A DNA stretch of 64,000 bases from positions 205,255 through 269,254 of the forward strand of contig NZ_LMSS01000006.1 of NCBI RefSeq assembly GCF_001429605.1. The letters run 5' to 3'. The notes under the pieces are model-generated. The model was given only the letters and a program-made list of their open reading frames with translations. It was not told the origin of the DNA and searched no databases. The translations under genes were made by a program, and so were the position numbers. Origin of the DNA: Phycicoccus sp. Soil802 (GTDB lineage: Bacteria > Actinomycetota > Actinomycetes > Actinomycetales > Dermatophilaceae). The stretch's first letter is position 1. Each line of letters starts with the position of its first letter. Positions 26,508 through 34,627 of this stretch are shown in pieces.

Positions 26508-28459
26508 TGCCTAGGTCCACTTGATGGGTGTCGTGCGGGGTTCAGTTGATGGGTAACACTTCCTAGGCTTGTTTGACACTTCGGTGGCCGTAGGCCTTGT
26601 GCCGTGTCACCTCCTGGTCGGTCAGTCGGGGCACGGTCTTGAGGATTGTCCCGCTCTCGTTGCTGATCCGGAGGGTGGTGTCGTCGACCTGCACGGTCAC
26701 GACCTCGCGGGCGTGGGGCAGGCCGACCTGGACGCGCTGGCCGGCGACCTGGATCCCGCCCCGGCAGGACACCAGTCGCTCGACCCGTACCGGCCGGGTA
26801 GGCGGCGTGGGTGGTGGCCCCGCGGGGCGGGCTCCCTGCAGCCTGGCGAGCTTGCCCGCTGGCAGGGTGAACGCGATGGTGCGCCACAGGGTCCCGTCGC
26901 CCAGGACGACGTGGGCCAGCCGTTGCTCGAGCCGGATCGTGACCCGCTGCCCGGCCAGCACGCTGCTCACCGAGAGCTGCTGCTGGGCGATGCTGATGAT
27001 GCCGATCGCGTTGACGGTGCGGTCGACCTCCACGGCGGTACCGGCCAACAGGCGCCCGGGTAGGCGAGGAGCTGGTGGTGGCCCGGCGGCGCGGGCACCG
27101 GCCCTGCGGAGCCGGGCGACGTCGCGGTCGGACAGCCGCGACGGCAGGGTCTTCAAGTACCGGCCGTTGCTGGACAGGTGCACGGTGGTCGAGTCGACCC
27201 AGAACGTGATCACCTCACCGGCGCGCTGCGGCCCGAACCAGAACTGCTGCTTGCCGATCGCCAGGTTCCCACTCGGCGGCACGGCGCGTTCGAGCTCCAT
27301 CGCACCGACCGTCTCCGGCACCACCACCGCAGCGTCATCAGGCGGGGTCAGCGGCTGCGCATTCGGCTCGGGGGTGCCCTGCGCGGGCGTGGTGACCAGG
27401 GCCGGCGGGACCCACAACGGCAGCCCTGCCCGCGGCGCACCGGCACCGAACCGGTCAGCCGGAACCGCCATCCCCAGCGACTGATGGGGGCGGGTCGTGT
27501 TGTACTCGGCCCGCCACCCATCGACCGCCTCCTGCGCCGCGGCCACGGTCGCGAACAGTGGGGCGTCGTCGAGCAGCTCCCGCTGGATCGACTGGTGCCA
27601 CCGCTCCACCTTCCCCGTCGTGGTCGGAGAGCGGACCTTGGTCAGCAGGTGCTCGATCCCGTTCATCCGACAGATCCGGTCGAACAACACCTCCGAGGGG
27701 CGGGGCCGCCCGTACTTGCCGGTGAACTGCTTGCCGTTGTCGGTCAGGACCTGCTCGGGCACCCCGTACTCGGCGAGGGCGGCAACGAACGCCGCGCACA
27801 CCGCCCGACTCGTCGCCCGGGCGGTAACCACCCCGATCACCGCGAACCTCGAGTGGTCATCGATCCCCGAGATCAGCTTGGCCTCCGACCCGTCAACCAT
27901 GCGCACCGAGCCCATCACGTCCATTTGCCACAGCTGCATCGGACCCGGCCGCTCCCACCGCACGAAGTCCTCCCGCCGCCGTTTCCGTGCCCGCGCCGCC
28001 ACCAGGCAGTGACGCACCAGCACCCGGTACACCGTCGAGCGGGACGGCACCGGCTCCACCCCAGCCCGGCCCAGCTCATGCACCAGCCGCCGCGGACCCC
28101 ACCGCGGATGATCGATCCGCAGCTGCACCAGCAGCGCCTCCACCTCCGCTCCCAGCCTCCACGGATGCGAGACCGGCCGGTGCGACCGGTCCACCAACCC
28201 CGACAGGCCCTCGGCCCGGTACCGGCCCACCCACGCATGCACCGTCTTGCGGGACACCCCGTACCGGGTGGCGACCTCGGTCACCTGCGCCCCGCCGAGC
28301 ACCTCCATCACCGCGTGATACCGCTGCTCCACAACACTCAACTCCACGAGCATCAGCCCGGTCCTCCCACGCGACGACAACGCCACATACGACGGTCCGG
28401 GACGGCAGCGTCACCCATCAAGTGAAGCCAGCGTGTAACCCATCAAGCGGAGTCGGACA
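26508..28459 (-). mobile_element. IS481-family insertion sequence, 1952 bp
   Basis: Ends begin TGC... (left) and TGT... (right, read inward). Each end holds two TTGATGGGT copies 25 nt apart (26521, 26546; and in complement 28413, 28438), giving imperfect terminal inverted repeats of about 50 bp. A perfect 15-bp target duplication flanks it. One transposase gene fills the interior and is intact, so the insertion looks recent. Confidence 0.9.
26563..28353 (-). CDS. IS481-family transposase with C-terminal triple-repeat extension
   Basis: 596 aa, longer than the ~350 aa of a basic IS481 transposase. N-terminal helix-turn-helix 'QVTEVATRYGVSRKTVHAWV', then the integrase-like DDE core with Asp in 'LWQMDVMGSV', Asp in 'VLTDNGKQF' and Glu in 'TGKVERWHQS'. 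After a Pro-rich linker come three repeats of ~80 residues, each with 'AGxxVTxxxD' (or 'AGEVITFWVD') and a Thr-x-x-hydrophobic strand ending 'LKTLPSRLSD' or 'LKTVPRLTDQ'. The ATG at 28353 has GGGAGGA 7 nt upstream; GTG 28386 is an alternative. Confidence 0.92.
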   Translation of the reverse strand: MLVELSVVEQRYHAVMEVLGGAQVTEVATRYGVSRKTVHAWVGRYRAEGLSGLVDRSHRPVSHPWRLGAEVEALLVQLRIDHPRWGPRRLVHELGRAGVEPVPSRSTVYRVLVRHCLVAARARKRRREDFVRWERPGPMQLWQMDVMGSVRMVDGSEAKLISGIDDHSRFAVIGVVTARATSRAVCAAFVAALAEYGVPEQVLTDNGKQFTGKYGRPRPSEVLFDRICRMNGIEHLLTKVRSPTTTGKVERWHQSIQRELLDDAPLFATVAAAQEAVDGWRAEYNTTRPHQSLGMAVPADRFGAGAPRAGLPLWVPPALVTTPAQGTPEPNAQPLTPPDDAAVVVPETVGAMELERAVPPSGNLAIGKQQFWFGPQRAGEVITFWVDSTTVHLSSNGRYLKTLPSRLSDRDVARLRRAGARAAGPPPAPRLPGRLLAGTAVEVDRTVNAIGIISIAQQQLSVSSVLAGQRVTIRLEQRLAHVVLGDGTLWRTIAFTLPAGKLARLQGARPAGPPPTPPTRPVRVERLVSCRGGIQVAGQRVQVGLPHAREVVTVQVDDTTLRISNESGTILKTVPRLTDQEVTRHKAYGHRSVKQA

Positions 28460-28474
28460 GCCGTATCGGGGCCG
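28460..28474. repeat. Right target-site duplication of the IS481-family element
   Basis: 15 bp identical to 26493-26507. Confidence 0.85.
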
Positions 28475-28520
28475 ATCGGTGAGAACTTTCCTTACTGGCT
28501 CAAGCGCGGCTCCGCCGCAA

Positions 28521-28551
28521 AGCGCGGGGCCCCGCGATGGGGCCCCGCGCT
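28521..28551. terminator. Perfect 13-bp GC hairpin
   Basis: Arms 28521-28533 and 28539-28551 around GCGAT. It lies downstream of the small membrane gene on the minus strand (stop 28669) and may terminate it; no T-run is present. Confidence 0.5.
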
Positions 28552-28668
28552 GCAGGCGCTTCGCGCCTTCCGCGCACCCCACCGCACCCCACGCCAGACA
28601 GCACGAAGGGCGCCATGTGCGATGACGCCCCCACCTGACTGATCGTCCCTAGCCGGCCGGGGAGCCCG

Positions 28669-28938
28669 TCACAGAAACGCGCGCAGAAATCTCAGCCCAT
28701 TCCGGGCGCTCTGCCCAACAGCACCCGCGAACGAGCGACCAGCCCGTCGGCTGTCCCTGTACGCGACCACGACAGCACCGACCAGCCCCAGGAGACCCAC
28801 CAGGAGCGCCAGGAGGCCGACGACCGGAGGCCATGGAACAACGAACGAAGTCGCGAGGATGAGGCCGGAACCCAGCAAGACGACCAACGACAACAGACCA
28901 ACTGCAGACAGCCCTTGGTGCTCCTCGCGCATCGCCAT
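28669..28938 (-). CDS. Small membrane protein of unknown function
   Basis: 89 aa with two membrane segments (about residues 14-33 and 38-59) and a basic C-terminal tail 'YRDSRRAGRSFAGAVGQSAR'. Cargo of the integrated element. The start is uncertain: ATG 28938 or the ATG two codons later; no clear ribosome site. No family recognised. Confidence 0.5.
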   Translation of the reverse strand: MAMREEHQGLSAVGLLSLVVLLGSGLILATSFVVPWPPVVGLLALLVGLLGLVGAVVVAYRDSRRAGRSFAGAVGQSARNGLRFLRAFL

Positions 28939-29212
28939 GTGCAGAGTATGCGCGACGCTCACCTCTGAGCCGCCGACCCAGCGCTCCACTCTCCGCCCAC
29001 CTCCGGGCCGCATCAAGGGCGCTACGCGTCACTGCGTGATGGCCTCCGGCCACCCTTGACCCGACCACTCCGGCAGCCTCCCCTGCTCCGCTATCGGGTC
29101 GGTGGCTTCCTCTGGCCAACCACACCAAGGCGTCCAGCCGAGGCGCCTGTTGCATCTCCCCAAGGAGGATTGCCGCGGCTAGATTGGACTGTCCAGCCCT
29201 GGGAGGTGCGCG

Positions 29213-29620
29213 GTGCTCAACGAGAAGGAACTCCTGCTCGCACTCCGCCGTCACTGGGAGCACTCGGGGAGGGACGAGGACATTGCCCACGAGATCTACC
29301 ACGATGACGCCGTACTGGAGTTCCCCCAATCCGGTGAACGCTTCGAGGGTGTGGAGAACTTCAGGGAATGGCGTCGGCAGTACCCGGCGGCGCTCAAGTT
29401 CCACACCCGGCGAATCACCCACCGCGCAGACCTGGTGGTCGTGGAGAACCTCATCAGCTACGACGGTGCCCCGTGGATGCACACCGTGAACCTCTTGGAG
29501 TTCAGAGGCGACAAGGTCGCACACGAGCGGATTTACATCATGGACGGCTGGGAAGCCGCTGAGTGGCGGGCCCCATGGCGAGCTGCGACTGTGGCAGACC
29601 CACCACCACCGCCGCCCTAG
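29213..29620 (+). CDS. NTF2-like / SnoaL-type protein
   Basis: 135 aa. Pattern of the nuclear-transport-factor-2-like fold: N-terminal helix 'ELLLALRRHWEHSGRDEDIA', 'YHDDAVLEFPQSGERFEGVE', then 'FREWRRQYP' and the final strand pair 'HTVNLLEFRGDKVAHERIYI'. Members include small isomerases and cyclases as well as ligand-binding proteins; which one is not determined. The GTG start has GGGAGG 7-12 nt upstream. Proline-rich C-terminus. Cargo of the element. Confidence 0.8.
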   Translation: MLNEKELLLALRRHWEHSGRDEDIAHEIYHDDAVLEFPQSGERFEGVENFREWRRQYPAALKFHTRRITHRADLVVVENLISYDGAPWMHTVNLLEFRGDKVAHERIYIMDGWEAAEWRAPWRAATVADPPPPPP

Positions 29621-30082
29621 GGCACACCACGAGCCCAGTGATGGGGGCCGCGAACTGGCAGCATTCGGCGCCCTGAGGTACCCGAGAGATACCCACATGT
29701 CCGGAAGGAACCGCAACCCCACGGCATAGCAACAGGGCAAAGCCGTTGCGACGCAATGGAATTCGAGAGGCTCTTGGAGCAAGGTCAGACTCCACAAGCG
29801 GTGGTAGCTTCTCCTTGACGCGCTTCTCAGAGTCTGTTGATCATCCACATAATGACTCCCTTCGCTACTGACCGACGATCGCCGGTCCGCTGGTCGAAGG
29901 TGTGCCATGAAGGGCTTCAAGGCCAACCAACGCCCCCGGAAACGGGCTCTGAGAGGCCCGGATCGTCGTGGCACCTCAGTGGCACACCAGTTTGAGAATC
30001 GACCATTTTGGGCGTCAGACAACCACCACGAACTGAGCACGAAATGGCCAAAATTGGCGCCCGACCTGCACCTTCGGGACTT
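29621..30082. other. Gene-free stretch at the right end of the element
   Basis: I see no credible gene, hairpin or known site between the NTF2-like gene and attR; AT content rises near 29840-30060. Confidence 0.5.
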
Positions 30083-30125
30083 CTCATAATCCGTCGGTCG
30101 TCGGTTCAAGCCCGACCTGCCCCAC
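30083..30125 (+). repeat. attR: 43-bp copy of the tRNA 3' half
   Basis: Identical to 21362-21404. The sequence before it does not form the 5' half of a tRNA, so this is a recombination scar and not a gene. Confidence 0.92.
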
Positions 30126-30141
30126 CGGTATCCAGCCAGGG

Positions 30142-30555
30142 TCAGCTCGCTTCGGCCTCGAAGTCGCCGGTCAGGGCGGTCTGCATGAGGGCGAGGTGGG
30201 CGATCCGGCGTTGCTGCGGGTCGGCGGTCTGTCGACCGCGCATGAGCCGTCGACGCAGCTCGTTGATGAGCTCCTGGTTGGTCACGAAGCGGAGCACGAA
30301 GGTGGGCTCCCCCTCCTGGTTCTTCGGAAGCCCGCACGCCACGGCAGCGGCCACGACCAGCTCTCGGTACGTCAGATCGAGGGCCTTCGCCAGGGATGCA
30401 AGGGTTTTCTCGTCGGGCATGCAAGGCAGCTGATCCGGGCCGATCAGCGTGGCGAGGACTTCGGCGCTCACGCCGCTCTCAACCGTGCAGCGCGAGACCG
30501 ACCAGCCCTTCTCGCACAGCTTCTCCTCGATGACGGTGCCGAGTTCATTTCCCAT
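30142..30555 (-). CDS. XRE-like helix-turn-helix regulator
   Basis: 137 aa. The N-terminal ~65 residues follow an XRE/Cro-type pattern ('GWSVSRCTVESGVSAEVLAT', 'DEKTLASLAKALDLTYRELV'). The C-terminal half ('FVTNQELINELRRRLMRGRQ') is helical and may mediate dimer formation. AGGAGGGG precedes the ATG. It lies between attR and a decayed third att copy, so it may be all that is left of an older element. Two dyads just upstream are likely its operators. Confidence 0.75.
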   Translation of the reverse strand: MGNELGTVIEEKLCEKGWSVSRCTVESGVSAEVLATLIGPDQLPCMPDEKTLASLAKALDLTYRELVVAAAVACGLPKNQEGEPTFVLRFVTNQELINELRRRLMRGRQTADPQQRRIAHLALMQTALTGDFEAEAS

Positions 30556-30600
30556 GTCGCCCCTCCTGCGTGGATTCGTTCCGTATGTGCCCCTCTTATG

Positions 30601-30651
30601 GTGATCAAACCATGATCACTTGTTCTGCTTTCGGTAAACCGCAGAACAAGT
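30601..30651. promoter_or_regulatory. Twin inverted repeats upstream of the XRE gene
   Basis: GTGATCA/TGATCAC (30601-30607, 30613-30619) and an 11-bp perfect repeat (30618-30628, 30641-30651, starting ACTTGTTCTG) share two bases. The second encloses CGGTAAACCG. They lie 46-96 nt from the regulator start in an AT-richer patch, as expected for autoregulatory operators. Confidence 0.6.
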
Positions 30652-30773
30652 TGTTAAAGGTTCGGTAAAGGCGTTTGCCTCCCTTGAGGGCAGACGGCCG
30701 TGCCGACGACCTGATGGCGAGCACGTCGGAGGCGTTCCTACGGCCGGCCCTGGGTTGTGGCCGTCCTCTGCAC

Positions 30774-30814
30774 CATGATCAGTCGGTCGTCGGCTCAAGC
30801 TCGACCTGCCCCAC
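30774..30814 (+). repeat. Degenerate third att copy
   Basis: 41 nt aligning with the att core at all but four positions, including the T-arm-like segment. It does not form a tRNA. Best read as the far attachment site of an earlier insertion at the same tRNA, now eroded. Confidence 0.75.
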
Positions 30815-30871
30815 CAGTGCCTGACGTGGCTTCGGGTCATCCCTGACACTGGCTCCGGCTGATCCTTGACA

Positions 30872-30890
30872 CTCTCCTCATGAAGGAGAG
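30872..30890 (-). terminator. Possible terminator of the secreted/membrane protein pair
   Basis: 7-bp perfect stem CTCTCCT/AGGAGAG with a CATGA loop overlapping the stop codon of the small membrane gene. Confidence 0.35.
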
Positions 30891-31063
30891 GAGCGTGTGG
30901 CGCGACGCCTGGCGGCGCGAACGCCACGCTGAACGACGTACCACGCTACGAACAGGACGCTGATCCAGTTCAGCGGCGACAGGTCGAAGAACAAGGGACT
31001 CACCAAGGCGACGACCAGAATCAGGCCAAGCATCGCCGTTTCTCGCCTGAGATCCTTGTTCAC
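30878..31063 (-). CDS. 61-aa membrane protein paired with a secreted protein
   Basis: Two adjoining hydrophobic stretches (about residues 11-27 and 31-46) and a strongly basic tail 'RGVRAARRRATRSSPS'. The GTG start follows GGGAGGG, and its start lies 11 nt after the stop of the secreted-protein gene, so the two form an operon. A small membrane partner next to an exported Cys-containing protein recalls immunity or anchoring proteins, but there is no homology evidence for that. Confidence 0.6.
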   Translation of the reverse strand: MNKDLRRETAMLGLILVVALVSPLFFDLSPLNWISVLFVAWYVVQRGVRAARRRATRSSPS

Positions 31064-31074
31064 GATCCCTCCCC

Positions 31075-31929
31075 TCAGGATTTGCATGTGACGTAGTAGG
31101 AATCGTAGGCCGGGATTCCGATGGCGCCCAGAACGGCTGGCAATCTCATCTTCAGGCATGTGGAGTGAGCGATCGCGGCATCTGTGGTCACTCTGACATC
31201 GTTGAGGAACAGTGCTCCGTAGTAGGCACAGAACGGCGCGGCTTCGCCGGTGCGGGAGCACAAGAGGGCCAAGGCGACGGCGGACTGAGGGATGTGGTTC
31301 TTGACCCACCACGTCTCAGTCCAGGTGTACTGGACGTAAAAGACCGGCACGATGTAGAAGCCAGTGGTCACGGCCGGGTCGAGGACCACCGGAAAGCTAG
31401 CTGCTGAGGTGTCGATGTGCTGCGTGAGCACACCGTCCGCATATGTGTAAGAGGTTGGCAGGTGTCTGCCCGCCGCATCGATCGCCCAAGGCCTTTCGAT
31501 CGTTGCGAGCACTTCGACCTCGGCGTCCCCTCGCGACCTGACGATGGCAGCCCGGCCCCCCGCGAGTGTGACCTTGGCTCCCTTTGGCAAGCCCAAACGG
31601 AAATCCACACCCTCCGTGGAGTCGCTCTCGATCACACTGATCATTCGAGTCATATCACCGTCGACCTGTGCGAACGTCTCGAGGGCTGCCTGTGTTCGAC
31701 CATCACGACCCACGTCGATGCTCACTCCGGAATCGGCCAGGGACCGCGCCTCACTGGCCTTGGCGGCGCCACTACCGGTCTGAGCGATGATCGCGCTCTG
31801 TATCGCCGCATCCCGAGCGTCCACGGCCTTCGCCCCACCGGCGGTGAGCACCAGCGCTGCGATCGTGAGGGCACCAACTGTGACGACGCCCGCGAAATGG
31901 GGACGTCTGGGTGCCGTCGAGTTCTCCAT
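31075..31929 (-). CDS. Secreted protein with four-cysteine C-terminal domain, function unknown
   Basis: 284 aa. Signal peptide residues 1-35 (basic start, hydrophobic core, cut after 'GGAKA'). The middle region includes 'WAIDAAGRHLPTSYTYADGV' and 'FPVVLDPAVTTGFY', a pattern I associate with a group of actinobacterial secreted proteins of unknown role. The C-terminal ~90 residues are hydrophobic with four Cys ('LLCSRT', 'PFCAYY', 'STCLKM', 'VTCKS'), which could form two disulfides. I chose the ATG at 31929 for its GGGGG ribosome site; ATG 31944 or 31947 is possible. Confidence 0.75.
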   Translation of the reverse strand: MENSTAPRRPHFAGVVTVGALTIAALVLTAGGAKAVDARDAAIQSAIIAQTGSGAAKASEARSLADSGVSIDVGRDGRTQAALETFAQVDGDMTRMISVIESDSTEGVDFRLGLPKGAKVTLAGGRAAIVRSRGDAEVEVLATIERPWAIDAAGRHLPTSYTYADGVLTQHIDTSAASFPVVLDPAVTTGFYIVPVFYVQYTWTETWWVKNHIPQSAVALALLCSRTGEAAPFCAYYGALFLNDVRVTTDAAIAHSTCLKMRLPAVLGAIGIPAYDSYYVTCKS

Positions 31930-32123
31930 GTATCCCCCTGTCATCACGCCTGTCGTCCTACTTATAGCCGATCCTAGTCATTACTAGGCCACTAAACATT
32001 GTCACTGAGAAGAATGTCTGTCAATGCTGTCGCAAGTTTCCTGCTGACGCCTCAGGTTGCCTTTGGGTGACAGATGGGGACGGAGAAGGCAGGGAGATAC
32101 GACAAACGGGTAGGTTGCCGGAC

Positions 32124-32864
<741 letters not shown>

Positions 32865-33012
32865 TCCGGCACTCGCAGGACCACCCCCCTCGGTCCCATC
32901 CACCACAGGGTCCCGCCGCACTGGGATCCGCTGACACAGAACGACATCAGACCGCACTGCACTGAACACCGGGGCGCGCCAGCGCAGCGGCAACACATCA
33001 GGAGGAAACGGA

Positions 33013-33855
33013 ATGAAGATTCGTCAGATTGGCGCCATGACCGCCGCATCGGTTCTCGCGCTCGGCCTGGCCGCCTGTGGCGACAGTGCCAAGGACGGGG
33101 GCAGCGGCGGAGGCGGCGGAGGCGAGAAGTTCAAGGTCGGCATCAAGTTCGACCAGCCCGGCCTCGGCCTCAAGGAGGGCGCGAAGTACACCGGCCTCGA
33201 CGTCGACGTCGCGACCTACGTCGCCAAGGAGCTCGGCCACGAGGCTGCAGACATCCAGTGGGTCCAGGCCCCGTCCGCACAGCGCGAGACGCTGATCTCC
33301 ACCGGCCAGGTCAACATGGTCGTTGCGACCTACTCGATCACCGACGCCCGCAAGGAGAAGATCACCTTCGCCGGCCCGTACTTCATCGCCGGCCAGGACC
33401 TGCTCGTCCGTGCCGACGACACCACCATCACCGGCCCTGACTCGCTCACCGGCAAGAAGCTCTGCTCCGTGACCGGGTCGACCTCGGCGCAGAAGGTCAA
33501 GGAGAAGTACTCCGGCGTCCAGCTGCAGGAGTTCGGCACCTACTCCGAGTGCGTCACGGCCCTGGTCTCGAAGGGCGTCGACGCCCTGACCACCGACAAC
33601 ACCATCCTCGCCGGCTACGCCTCTCAGGCGCAGTACAAGGGCAAGCTGAAGGTCGTGGGCAAGACGTTCTCGGAGGAGCGCTACGGCATCGGCATCAAGA
33701 AGGGTGACACCGCGACCTGCGAGAAGATCAACACGGCGATCGCCAAGATGATCTCGTCCGGTGACTGGCAGAAGGCCATCGACGCCAACCTCGGCCCGGC
33801 CGGGTTCAAGGTCGACAGCGCGACCAACCCGCCCAAGCAGGACGCCTGCGCCTGA
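33013..33855 (+). CDS. gluB: Glutamate-binding lipoprotein
   Basis: 280-aa periplasmic-type binding protein anchored as a lipoprotein: lipobox LAAC with the acylated Cys at residue 22, then a Gly/Ser linker. The SBP_bac_3 pattern is clear: 'GVDVDVA'-like 'TGLDVDVATYVAKELG', 'QRETLISTGQVNMVVATYSI', 'RKEKITFAGPYFIAGQDLLV' and 'TDNTILAGYA'. GGAGGAAACGGA gives a strong ribosome site. Glutamate as ligand is inferred from gene order and family. Confidence 0.93.
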   Translation: MKIRQIGAMTAASVLALGLAACGDSAKDGGSGGGGGGEKFKVGIKFDQPGLGLKEGAKYTGLDVDVATYVAKELGHEAADIQWVQAPSAQRETLISTGQVNMVVATYSITDARKEKITFAGPYFIAGQDLLVRADDTTITGPDSLTGKKLCSVTGSTSAQKVKEKYSGVQLQEFGTYSECVTALVSKGVDALTTDNTILAGYASQAQYKGKLKVVGKTFSEERYGIGIKKGDTATCEKINTAIAKMISSGDWQKAIDANLGPAGFKVDSATNPPKQDACA

Positions 33856-33874
33856 CCTGCTCGACTCCGCAACG

Positions 33875-33911
33875 GGTATGCCGCGCGCTCGGCCTGAGCG
33901 CGCGGCATACC
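33875..33911 (+). repeat. Perfect 16-bp hairpin between gluB and gluC (GTATGCCG family)
   Basis: Arms 33875-33890 and 33896-33911 with a 5-nt loop. It matches the hairpin after aceE except for a compensated C-G to G-C pair. Placed between the binding-protein and permease genes, it could stabilise the gluB message or reduce read-through, giving more binding protein than permease. Confidence 0.7.
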
Positions 33912-33955
33912 GCGGCCACTGTCCTCACCACCTCCGCGACGGAAGGCATCCCTGA

Positions 33956-34627
33956 ATGGGCGACATCCTGAGCAACTACGGTCCAGAGATCCTCCGGGCT
34001 TTCTGGGTCACGATCCGGCTCGCCCTCGTGGCGGGCATCGGCTCGCTGGTGATCGGCACCCTCGTAGCCGTCATGCGGCTGTCGCCGGTGCGCGTTCTGC
34101 GGCTGCTGGGAACTTGGTACGTCAACGTCTTCCGCAACACGCCACTGACCCTGCTCATGGTTTTCAGCATCCTTGGCCTGACCTACATCCTCGGCCTCAA
34201 CCTCGACCAACAGGACATCACCCAGAACGCCCTGCGTTGGTCGGCCGTGATGCTGTCGATCTACCATGCCGCCTTCGTCTGCGAGGCCTTGCGGTCGGGA
34301 GTGAACACCGTGCCTGTGGGTCAGGCCGAGGCCTCGCGCTCCATCGGCCTCACGTTCTCCCAGAGCATGCGGGAGGTGATCCTGCCGCAGGCCTTCCGCG
34401 GCGCCGTCGCCCCGCTCGGGTCCAACTTCATCGCCCTCATCAAGAACACCACCGTCACGGCTGTGATCGTGGCGGCGGAGGCGGGCGGTCTGATGCAGAA
34501 GATCATCGAGAACGAGACCGGGACGCTGTCGGTCTTCCTCATCTTCGCCATCGGGTTCGTCATCCTGACGCTGCCGCTCGGGGTGTTCTTCACCTCGCTG
34601 TCGCGTCGACTGGCGGTGAAGCGATGA
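33956..34627 (+). CDS. gluC: Glutamate-type ABC transporter permease
   Basis: 223 aa, HisM-type permease with about five helices. 'VFRNTPLTLLMVFSILGL' after the second helix is the family hallmark. The EAA loop is 'VGQAEASRSIGLTFSQSMRE'. The stop overlaps the gluD ATG (ATGA). Confidence 0.92.
   Translation: MGDILSNYGPEILRAFWVTIRLALVAGIGSLVIGTLVAVMRLSPVRVLRLLGTWYVNVFRNTPLTLLMVFSILGLTYILGLNLDQQDITQNALRWSAVMLSIYHAAFVCEALRSGVNTVPVGQAEASRSIGLTFSQSMREVILPQAFRGAVAPLGSNFIALIKNTTVTAVIVAAEAGGLMQKIIENETGTLSVFLIFAIGFVILTLPLGVFFTSLSRRLAVKR

Larger units (their letters stand above)
21362..30125. mobile_element. AICE-type integrated element, apparently without transfer genes
   Basis: About 8.7 kb bounded by 43-bp identical att repeats, integrated in the CAT-anticodon tRNA gene. 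Next to attL lie integrase, excisionase and a RepSA-like HUH initiator, in the order used by pSAM2-like actinomycete integrative elements. No FtsK/Tra-type ATPase, Spd or other conjugation gene is found, so it could be a mobilisable or decaying derivative. Cargo: a small secreted protein, an SRPBCC protein, a small membrane protein, an NTF2-like protein and an IS481-family insertion. The GTATGCCG word frequent elsewhere is absent. Confidence 0.9.

Noticed and set aside
30083..30125. tRNA-like sequence at attR
   Set aside because: Only the anticodon-loop-to-3'-end half is present and the upstream bases cannot pair. A recombination scar.
28649..30424. 591-codon open frame on the minus strand
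   Set aside because: It runs through attR, the NTF2-like gene and the small membrane gene, with a low-complexity product. An artefact of sparse stops.
30782..30814. Second tRNA-like fragment
   Set aside because: Degenerate copy of the same half; reported as an eroded att site and not as a gene.
30878..31312. 144-codon extended version of the small membrane gene
   Set aside because: The added part overlaps the secreted-protein gene in another frame; the GTG at 31063 with GGGAGGG is better supported.
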